Position numbers and translations under genes: made by a program
Assembly (NCBI GenBank): GCA_026225055.1
Contig: JAMFSA010000226.1
Coordinates: 31,710 to 95,709 of the forward strand
From: Mucilaginibacter xinganensis
Lineage (GTDB): Bacteria > Bacteroidota > Bacteroidia > Sphingobacteriales > Sphingobacteriaceae
DNA: 64,000 bases
Direction of reading: 5' to 3'
Notes under the pieces: generated by a model
Databases searched by the model: none
Told to the model about the DNA's origin: nothing
Seen by the model: only the letters and a program-made list of their open reading frames with translations
Shown here: in pieces, positions 28,643-35,475 of the stretch
Numbering within the stretch: the first letter of the stretch is position 1
Layout: each line of letters begins with the position of its first letter

Positions 28643-28773
28643 GTTGTTCATTAGTTCACTGGTTCATTAGTCTTAGCACGGTGCTTAGTTTGATGCATTT
28701 AATGACCGCTGTATACTAATGAACTAATGAACCAGTGAACTAATGAACCAGTAAACCAGTGAACGACTGAACT
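28643..28773. repeat. Array spacer IG11: inverted GTTCATT-word repeat
   Basis: This spacer returns to the GTTCATT word. It shares TCTTAGCAC..GCTTAG and ACCGCTG-ATACTAATGAAC with IG0, 28 kb upstream, more than with its neighbours IG9 and IG10. The right arm has five AATGAAC/AGTGAAC words, ending just before permease 12. Confidence 0.8.
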
Positions 28774-28780
28774 AAAAGAA

Positions 28781-31192
28781 ATGATAAGAAACTACCTTAA
28801 AACAGCATGGCGTAACCTGCTGCAGAACAAACTAACATCTTTTATAAGCATAGCCGGTTTATCGGTTGGGATAGGTTGTTTTTTGCTGCTTGCAACTTAT
28901 ATATTAAATGAGTTGAGCTATGATAAGTTTAACATAAATGCGGATCGTATAGTAAGAATAGTTCAGCATCTGAAATCGGAAGATAATAACGAAGAATTAA
29001 TAAACGCGGTTACACCCACTGCGCCCGTACCTGTATTTAAACAACAGCTTGCAGAGGTTGCTGACGGTGTGCGTGTTTTTAATTATTCGGATTATAAGCC
29101 CGCGGCGGTTCAGTATCACGATAGGTTGTTTAATGAGCGCAATATGCTGGTTGCTGATGAATCGTTCTTTAAAATATTCAGTTTTAAATTTTTAGAGGGA
29201 AATGCAGCAAACGCGCTCGATCAGGTTAATTCAGTAGTTGTTACTGCCTCCACGGCAAAAAAATACTTTGGTAATGAAGATCCTTTAGGTAAGATATTGA
29301 AGGTGAATGGCAGCAATATGATGGTAGGCGGTGTGATTGAGGATGTGCCCGCTTACTCGCAGATAAAGTTTGATTTGATGGGGAATTACGCCATGCTCAG
29401 CAGGTCAAAAACCCGCAAATGGAATTCCTCTAATGATTATTCATACTTATTACTAAAAACCGGCGTAAGTGTTAAAACCGCTAAAGAGAAAATAAATGCT
29501 TACACAGATAATTTATTTAAGGATGACATAGATAAAGGCCATACGGCGTGGTATACGCTTGAACCACTTACCAGCGTACATTTATACTCAAAAGCCAATG
29601 ATAACCTGGAGCCTTTGGGCAACATAAAATACGTTTACATACTATCATTAATTGCGGTTGTGCTGCTTTTGCTGGCCTGCGTTAACTTTTTAAACCTTGT
29701 TTCGGCAAAATCAATTGAGCGGGCTCATGAAGTAGGTGTGCGTAAAGTAATGGGGGCCTTGCGCGGGCAATTGTTTGTTCAGTTTATTATTGAAGCCGCT
29801 ATTATAACATTAGTCTCGTTAACTGCCGGGGTTTTGCTTGCATGGTTTACTTTTCCATGGTTCAGTAATTTTATAGGGCATCAACTCGGCTTTCAGACCT
29901 GGGATATGAGGTTGTTGCTGCCTTCGCTGCTGGCATTGTTTATTGTGGTTACTTTACTGGCCGGCACTTACCCATCATTATATCTTTCTGCTTTTAAGCC
30001 CGTTACAACCCTGAAAGGGAAGTTGGGTGGAAGCGCCAAAGGGCGCGTATTGCGTAAATCGCTGGTTGTTTTACAGTTTACGGTATCTGTATTTTTCATT
30101 ATCGGCACCATAGTGGCAGGCAGCCAAATGAAATATATTCAGGTTATCAATACCGGTATCAACCGTTCACAGGTTATGGTTTTGGATATTGGAGGGATAC
30201 CCTACACAAAAATGCAAGCCTTTGCAAAGGAGCTGATGCAGCAGCAAACAGTTAGCAATGTAAGTGCTTCGTATGATTCACCGGTGAATGTAAGAGGCGG
30301 CTATAGCATTAACAAGGCGCAGGGTAAAGGAGATAACCTGCACTTAATGATAACCGCTATACCGGTTGAAAGAAACTTTGTAAATACACTCGGCATAAAA
30401 CTAATAGCAGGAAATAATTTTACATTGGGCGATGAACAGCGGGTGCTGGATACCAATAGTGAAAAACGCGTTTACTCATTTATCCTAAATGAATCTGCTG
30501 TGAAAGCGCTGGGCTGGAAACCTGATGAAGCCATCGGTAAACAAATTACAATGGCAGGCCGCCAGGGCGAAATAAGGGGAGTGGCCCGCGATTTTAATTT
30601 CGCATCACTGCACCAGGAGATCACCCCGATCGTCTTATTTCCGCAATATGATTATTTCGGCAAAATGCTCATCAAAACATCTGGCGCTGATATGGTTAGA
30701 TCTGTTAACGATATAAAAAGGAGCTGGAAGTCTTTTTTCCCTGATGCACCTTTTGAGATACATTTTTTGGATCAGGAATATGATGAGTTGTATCAAACCG
30801 ATCAAAAAACCAGTGGCATTTTAACGGTGTTTACATTGGTTACTATTTTTATATCGTGCCTGGGTTTGTTTGGATTGGCCATTTTCAGCACCAAACAACG
30901 GATCCGCGAAATTGGTATCCGTAAGGTTTTAGGTGCCAGTGTAACCAGTATCCTCAGTCTTATTTCATGGGATTTTTTGAAGCTGGTAACCATCTCTGTT
31001 ATTATAGCCTCACCTGCAGCTTACTACATCATGAATAAATGGCTGCAAGACTTTGTATACCGCATACATATACAATGGTGGGTGTTTGCCCTCGCGGGTG
31101 GCCTGGCATTTTTAATTGCCTTTATAACCATTTGTTACCAATCTGTTAAAGCAGCCATGGCCAACCCGGTTAAAAGCTTGAGGTCAGAATAG
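28781..31192 (+). CDS. Array permease 12, two-domain FtsX/MacB ABC permease
   Basis: 803 residues, the last permease and nearest to the ATPase gene. Coupling motifs are RAHEVGVRKVMGAL near 313 (H for K/R) and RIREIGIRKVLGAS near 708, and helix 6 is CLGLFGLAIFSTKQR. The first periplasmic domain begins after DKFNINADRIVRIVQ. The second carries an extra stretch EQRVLDTNSEKRVYSF around residue 568 before the FILNESAVKALGW strand. It ends unit B, since promoter C lies in the following gap. It cannot be told from sequence whether this member is the main partner of the ATPase. Confidence 0.92.
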   Translation: MIRNYLKTAWRNLLQNKLTSFISIAGLSVGIGCFLLLATYILNELSYDKFNINADRIVRIVQHLKSEDNNEELINAVTPTAPVPVFKQQLAEVADGVRVFNYSDYKPAAVQYHDRLFNERNMLVADESFFKIFSFKFLEGNAANALDQVNSVVVTASTAKKYFGNEDPLGKILKVNGSNMMVGGVIEDVPAYSQIKFDLMGNYAMLSRSKTRKWNSSNDYSYLLLKTGVSVKTAKEKINAYTDNLFKDDIDKGHTAWYTLEPLTSVHLYSKANDNLEPLGNIKYVYILSLIAVVLLLLACVNFLNLVSAKSIERAHEVGVRKVMGALRGQLFVQFIIEAAIITLVSLTAGVLLAWFTFPWFSNFIGHQLGFQTWDMRLLLPSLLALFIVVTLLAGTYPSLYLSAFKPVTTLKGKLGGSAKGRVLRKSLVVLQFTVSVFFIIGTIVAGSQMKYIQVINTGINRSQVMVLDIGGIPYTKMQAFAKELMQQQTVSNVSASYDSPVNVRGGYSINKAQGKGDNLHLMITAIPVERNFVNTLGIKLIAGNNFTLGDEQRVLDTNSEKRVYSFILNESAVKALGWKPDEAIGKQITMAGRQGEIRGVARDFNFASLHQEITPIVLFPQYDYFGKMLIKTSGADMVRSVNDIKRSWKSFFPDAPFEIHFLDQEYDELYQTDQKTSGILTVFTLVTIFISCLGLFGLAIFSTKQRIREIGIRKVLGASVTSILSLISWDFLKLVTISVIIASPAAYYIMNKWLQDFVYRIHIQWWVFALAGGLAFLIAFITICYQSVKAAMANPVKSLRSE

Positions 31193-31282
31193 TCATTGGT
31201 CATTGTGTCATTAGTCTTACACGGAACTTCAATGACTCAATGACGCGCAGCATAATGACAGCGCAGCGAAATGACCAATGGC
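31193..31282. repeat. Array spacer IG12: inverted repeat with GTCATT word
   Basis: TCATTGGTCATTGTGTCATT forms the left arm. The words AATGACTCAATGACGCG, AATGACAGCG and AATGACCAATGG form the right side. It sits between permease 12 and promoter C and may mark the end of the permease transcript. Confidence 0.78.
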
Positions 31283-31285
31283 TAA

Positions 31286-31387
31286 TGTGTATCATAACCG
31301 TACGCTCCATGTTACGTAAGCGAACAGTTTTTAGTTGAAGAGTATCTTTTAATATGTTGATAATTAGCAATTTATAACTTTGGTATG
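31286..31387 (+). promoter_or_regulatory. Composite promoter C for ATPase-tolC
   Basis: The third copy of the composite block. The upstream element is TGTATCATAACCGTAC at 31288-31303, with TGTTAC at 31310-31315 and GCGAACA at 31320-31326. An IHF-like site lies at 31350-31362 (minus strand TATCAACATATTA) and the core CTTTGGTATG at 31378-31387. CCG to GG is 82 bases. Here the core also contains TAACTTTG, a perfect match to the Bacteroidota -7 box TAnnTTTG, so a housekeeping promoter cannot be excluded. The presence of the same block before the ATPase ties this gene to the permease units. Confidence 0.65.
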
Positions 31388-31435
31388 TTATTCATACAAA
31401 TCTCTGTAAATTCAGGAAATCAAATAAATAATTAA

Positions 31436-32113
31436 ATGTTATCACTTCAGCATATTTCAAAATACTACCAAACCGGCGGAAACAAGAACTTTGTAATTAA
31501 TGATATCAGTCTTGATATTGATGAGGGTGAGTTTGTTTCTATCATGGGCCCATCAGGTTCGGGTAAATCAACGCTTTTAAACATCATCGGCATGCTTGAT
31601 GAGCCATCAGATGGTTATCATTATTTTGTGAATGAGTCCGTTCATCAGCTTAAAGATAAACAGCGCTCGGCCCTGTATAAAAAGTATATAGGTTTCGTTT
31701 TCCAGGCTTACCATTTAATTGATGAGCTTACAGTATATGAAAATATCGAAACTCCGCTTATTTACCAGGATTTTAAAGGCGCTGAACGGAAAGCCATGGT
31801 GGCCGATATGCTTGATCGTTTCCAGATAGTTGGTAAAAAAGATCTGTTCCCGGCACAATTATCAGGCGGGCAACAGCAACTGGTTGGCATAGCCCGTGCA
31901 TTGATAGCCAAACCTAAATTATTACTGGCCGATGAGCCTACCGGTAACCTTAACTCGAAACAGGGCGAGGAGATCATGGAGCTATTCAGGAAATTAAATA
32001 AGGAAGATGGTGTAACCATTATACAGGTAACCCACTCTGAAAAAAATGCAGAATACGGTAGCCGAATCATCAATCTTTTAGACGGCAGGATAGAGTCATC
32101 AAAAAAATTCTGA
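31436..32113 (+). CDS. ABC transporter ATP-binding protein (LolD/MacB type)
   Basis: A 225-residue cytoplasmic ATPase of the MacB/LolD subfamily that powers FtsX-type permeases. Walker A GPSGSGKST lies at 38-46, the Q-loop FVFQAYHLIDELTVYEN near 90, signature LSGGQQQ near 141, Walker B LLLADEPTGNL near 161 and the H-loop QVTHSE near 200. The signature has QQQL in place of the common QQRV. It is the only ATPase gene in the window, so it is the obvious partner for the thirteen permeases. It lies 27 bases before the tolC-like gene and shares the composite promoter type of the array. It is not fused to a permease, unlike E. coli MacB. Confidence 0.93.
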   Translation: MLSLQHISKYYQTGGNKNFVINDISLDIDEGEFVSIMGPSGSGKSTLLNIIGMLDEPSDGYHYFVNESVHQLKDKQRSALYKKYIGFVFQAYHLIDELTVYENIETPLIYQDFKGAERKAMVADMLDRFQIVGKKDLFPAQLSGGQQQLVGIARALIAKPKLLLADEPTGNLNSKQGEEIMELFRKLNKEDGVTIIQVTHSEKNAEYGSRIINLLDGRIESSKKF

Positions 32114-32140
32114 GCAATTAATAATATATCAAACATAAAA

Positions 32141-33463
32141 ATGTCATTCCGTAACTACATCATATTTTTTTTACTGGCACTGGGTTTTAGCGCGCATGCG
32201 CAGCAACAAGGTAATTTAATAACACTGCAGCAGTGTTTGGATACTGCTATAAAAAATAATTTAACCGTACAGCAAACTGCTATAACCGCCGAACGGGCAC
32301 GTATAGGTTATGTACAGGCAAAAGATAACCTGATACCAACAGTAAGCGGCGGCATATCGCGCGAGTTAAGCACAGGTCGTGCAATTAACCCTGTTACTAA
32401 TACTTATATAAATCAGGCGGTTACGTCTGATAATTATGGCTTATCAGGTGGTGTAACTGTGTTTAATGGTCTGGCGCTTCAGAGCGCTATTAAACAGGCC
32501 TCGTTAGCTTATCAATCTGGTAAAATGGCATACCAGGCAGCAAAGGATATAATTACTGTGACGGTTATCACCAGTTATCTGCAGGTGTTGGATGCCGAGG
32601 CTATATTAAACCAAACAAAAAGCCAGCTTTCAGTTGCCAAAGAAGGTGCAGACAGAATTGAAACTTTGGAAAAAGAAGGTGCTAATAAATTAGCTTCGGA
32701 TGTGTACGATCAGCGGGGCTTATTGCAGGCGAGCAATGTTAATGTGGTAACCGCTCAAAATTCATTTAGTTCAGCGATGCTGAATTTGTTCCAAATAATG
32801 AATGTACCTTATAATCGTAACGCGGAACTGCAACCATTGAATGCTGAGGACCTGAGAGGCGACAAAGATGTATTGCCCGACCAGGTATACCAAACAGCAT
32901 TAGAACAACTGGCCGATGTTAAAGCTGCTACACTAATGCGCCAAAGCGCCGAAAAAGAAGTAAAATATTATAAGGGTTTATTATACCCGTCATTAGCGCT
33001 TCAATACGGAATAAATACAAACTATACCAATTCAAATCCGATCAGCTACTCCGATCAGTTTAAAAACAACTATGGTACCTATGTGCAGTTAGGTTTAAGT
33101 ATCCCTATATTCACCAATCATTTTAGGAAGAACCAGGTATCATTAGCCAAACTTGATCTGTTGAACTATCAATATGTTGAAGAAAATACAAAAATAACGT
33201 TAAGGCAAAACGTTGAGCAGGCCTATTATAACATGATGGCGGCTTATAACAAATATCAGGCACTTGATGGAGAATCAAAAGCTTATACCGAAAGCTTCAG
33301 GATCTCAAAAATACGTTACGAGGCGGGTGTACTTACATCTGTTGATTATATCACCTCAAAAAATAATATGGATGCTGCCAACCTAAACCTTATCAGTGCC
33401 CGTTACGACTACTTTATTTATAGTAAAGTACTGGATTATTACCAGGGTAAATTATCTTTTTAA
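32141..33463 (+). CDS. TolC family outer-membrane efflux protein
   Basis: 440 residues with a signal peptide (about 1-21, ending SAHA-QQQG) and two OEP repeats. It is rich in long amphipathic helices (residues 135-215 and 340-430) with the conserved LDLLNYQYVEENTKITLRQNVEQAY-type second repeat. It forms the outer-membrane channel of tripartite export systems. It directly follows the ATPase gene and is probably co-transcribed with it from promoter C. The length is usual for Bacteroidota TolC homologs. No periplasmic adaptor gene accompanies it in the window, so an adaptor must be encoded elsewhere or the permease periplasmic domains contact it directly; that is inference. Confidence 0.9.
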   Translation: MSFRNYIIFFLLALGFSAHAQQQGNLITLQQCLDTAIKNNLTVQQTAITAERARIGYVQAKDNLIPTVSGGISRELSTGRAINPVTNTYINQAVTSDNYGLSGGVTVFNGLALQSAIKQASLAYQSGKMAYQAAKDIITVTVITSYLQVLDAEAILNQTKSQLSVAKEGADRIETLEKEGANKLASDVYDQRGLLQASNVNVVTAQNSFSSAMLNLFQIMNVPYNRNAELQPLNAEDLRGDKDVLPDQVYQTALEQLADVKAATLMRQSAEKEVKYYKGLLYPSLALQYGINTNYTNSNPISYSDQFKNNYGTYVQLGLSIPIFTNHFRKNQVSLAKLDLLNYQYVEENTKITLRQNVEQAYYNMMAAYNKYQALDGESKAYTESFRISKIRYEAGVLTSVDYITSKNNMDAANLNLISARYDYFIYSKVLDYYQGKLSF

Positions 33464-33528
33464 TTTTTTTAAATTTTGTATTTGTATTAATTAAAAAAGT
33501 ATACATTTATCGCAGATTTTACATCCAG

Positions 33529-33570
33529 ATATCCGGTTTATGTTAATGACTTTTAACATGAACCGGATAT
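33529..33570 (+). terminator. Hairpin after the ATPase-tolC unit
   Basis: ATATCCGGTTTATGTTAA and TTAACATGAACCGGATAT form an 18-base stem with one mismatch around a short loop, followed by TTCCATTTTAT. It lies about 65 bases after the tolC stop, and its position fits a transcript end. Confidence 0.65.
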
Positions 33571-33667
33571 TTCCATTTTATAACGGTTTATTATCCAGCA
33601 TGATAATTTATATCGTTAGTTAAACACAAAAATCCCAATATCTTCGTTATTGTATAAAATCTATCTT

Positions 33668-34279
33668 ATGAAAAAAATCATACTTACGCTACTTATCTGT
33701 TCAGTTTTTACAGGTTTTGTCTCGGCGCAAACTATACCAAATTTTCAGTTTGGCCTTAAAGGCGGTATTAATTTAGCCGCGTTTCCCGAAAATGGGGTTT
33801 TTAGTAACAGTAATCAGGCTGGTTATGTTGGCGGTGTGTGGGCCCGTTTTGGCGCGTTAGGCTTTAACTTTCAACCGGAGCTATACCTTACCGGCAAGGA
33901 TGTAAATACTTCCTATACCGATAATAACCAGGTATATACCAACAAGGTAAGGTTTACCAGCCTCGATCTGCCTTTATTGTTTGGCGGTAAAATAGGCGCT
34001 TTCGGTTTTGGCGCCCGGTTTTACACCGGTCCGGTAGTATCATTTGCTGTCAATAAAGATCAAACACTTTCTGATGCTGCGCATAATGCAGGCACGTTGG
34101 AGTTTAAAAATCAAAACTATGCATGGCAATTTGGTGGCGGTGTTGACATCCAAAACCTGTCGATAGATCTGCGTTACGAAGCCGGCATGAATAAGATAGC
34201 GTACGGTGCGGCTGATGATTCGCATACACGGATCAACCTGTTTAGCCTTACGCTGGCTTACAAACTATTCTCGCTTTAA
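33668..34279 (+). CDS. Outer membrane beta-barrel protein (PorT-like fold)
   Basis: 203 residues from the ATG at 33668. The track start at 33650 adds six codons (MYKIYL) before the natural signal peptide MKKIILTLLICSVFTGFVSA. The mature part begins QTIPNFQFGLKGGINLA and alternates short amphipathic strands with turns, ending in an aromatic-rich last strand INLFSLTLAYKLFSL, as in eight-stranded barrels of the outer membrane beta-barrel domain family of Bacteroidota. The function is unknown. It stands alone with its own upstream region, separated by hairpins from tolC, and has no partner gene next to it. Confidence 0.8.
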   Translation: MKKIILTLLICSVFTGFVSAQTIPNFQFGLKGGINLAAFPENGVFSNSNQAGYVGGVWARFGALGFNFQPELYLTGKDVNTSYTDNNQVYTNKVRFTSLDLPLLFGGKIGAFGFGARFYTGPVVSFAVNKDQTLSDAAHNAGTLEFKNQNYAWQFGGGVDIQNLSIDLRYEAGMNKIAYGAADDSHTRINLFSLTLAYKLFSL

Positions 34280-34360
34280 GGCTGATATTTTCTTAATTGG
34301 TAGACGGTTTGTTCTGGTGATAAATAAAATGTAATACATACAGTTAATGTAAATAATTAT

Positions 34361-34368
34361 TACATTTG
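34361..34368 (+). promoter_or_regulatory. Candidate -7 box of the GH53 gene
   Basis: TACATTTG matches the Bacteroidota -7 consensus TAnnTTTG, 45 bases before the start codon of the galactanase gene. A clear -33 TTG at the right distance is not evident (GTTAATG is the nearest), so this is a moderate call. Confidence 0.45.
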
Positions 34369-34413
34369 TATTAACCGTTTATACCAATTATTAAACAAAT
34401 ATTCTCCTGAGAA

Positions 34414-35475
34414 ATGAAAAAAGCTGCATGGATTAGTGCCGTTGTATTGCTGTACTTGAATGTTGGATGTTCGAAAAGTAGCAGCCCTGTAAGAAACACC
34501 ACTGTTAATACTACTATAACAACTTATAAAGCGCCGGTTGTTGCCTCAACTTTTGCTAAAGGGGCGGATATAAGCTGGGTTACCCAGATGGAGGCATCAA
34601 ACTACAAGTTTTACGATAAAACAGGCAAACAGCAGGATCTTTTTGCGCTGATGAAAAGCCTTGGTATGAACTCCATTAGGCTAAGGGCATGGGTGAACCC
34701 AACAGGTGGCTGGTGCAATACAGCTGATTTAGTAGCGAAAGCGGTTCGTGCCAAAAATGCTGGTATGAAGATATTGATCGATTTTCATTACAGTGATACC
34801 TGGGCCGATCCCGGCGACCAAAACAAACCCGCCGCATGGGCGAATCTTTCTTTCCCTGACCTGGTGACCGCCTTGCATGATTATACAGTGCATGTAATGG
34901 ATACCCTGCAAACCAATGGCATAACGCCCGACTGGGTGCAGATAGGCAACGAAACAAGTAACGGTATGCTTTGGGAAGATGGCAAGGCATCAACCAATAT
35001 GGCAAATTTTGCAGCGTTGGAACTCAGTGGATATAATGCTGTTAAATCGGTAAGCAGTACCACAAAGGTTATTGTACATTTAGCGAATGGCTATGATAAT
35101 ACTACGTATGAGTGGTTGTTCGACGGTTTAAAAGCAAATGGTGCCAAATGGGATATCATCGGCATGTCTTTATACCCAACAACTGCCAACTACGGCACTT
35201 TAGATGCCCAGTGCTTAACTAATATTAATACGATGATATCACGGTATAGCACCCCGGTAATGATAGTAGAGGTAGGTATGGAAGCCGACCACCCGCAAAC
35301 CACCCGCGATTTTTTAACAGATATTATCACCAAAGTAAACGGCGTTGCTAACGGGCAAGGTCTGGGCGTATTTTACTGGGAGCCGGAAGCTTACAACTGG
35401 CAAAGTTATGGTCTTGGCGCTTTTGATACCACAGGAAAACCCACTATTGCTTTAGACGCGTTTGGCAACAATTAA
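34414..35475 (+). CDS. Arabinogalactan endo-beta-1,4-galactanase (GH53), lipoprotein
   Basis: 353 residues. The N-terminal signal ends in LNVGC-SKSSS, a lipobox, so the enzyme is probably anchored to the outer membrane. A TIM-barrel GH53 domain starts near residue 48 (FAKGADISWVTQME). Conserved blocks are SIRLRAWVNP, ILIDFHYSDTWADP, the acid/base glutamate in WVQIGNETSNGMLW, and the nucleophile glutamate in MIVEVGMEADH. The reaction is endo-cleavage of beta-1,4-galactan side chains of pectin. No SusC/SusD pair is next to it, so it is not part of a recognisable polysaccharide utilisation locus here. Its stop overlaps the stop of the convergent DUF3667 gene. Confidence 0.92.
   Translation: MKKAAWISAVVLLYLNVGCSKSSSPVRNTTVNTTITTYKAPVVASTFAKGADISWVTQMEASNYKFYDKTGKQQDLFALMKSLGMNSIRLRAWVNPTGGWCNTADLVAKAVRAKNAGMKILIDFHYSDTWADPGDQNKPAAWANLSFPDLVTALHDYTVHVMDTLQTNGITPDWVQIGNETSNGMLWEDGKASTNMANFAALELSGYNAVKSVSSTTKVIVHLANGYDNTTYEWLFDGLKANGAKWDIIGMSLYPTTANYGTLDAQCLTNINTMISRYSTPVMIVEVGMEADHPQTTRDFLTDIITKVNGVANGQGLGVFYWEPEAYNWQSYGLGAFDTTGKPTIALDAFGNN

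Noticed and set aside
31375-31382. TAACTTTG as an ordinary housekeeping -7 box for the ATPase gene
   Set aside because: A perfect match here, but promoters A and B lack it while sharing the neighbouring TTTGGTATG, so the conserved core is preferred; kept as an alternative in the feature note.
31436-33463. Classical MacAB-TolC operon
   Set aside because: The ATPase is not fused to a permease and there is no MacA adaptor; the permeases are twice the size of the MacB membrane part.
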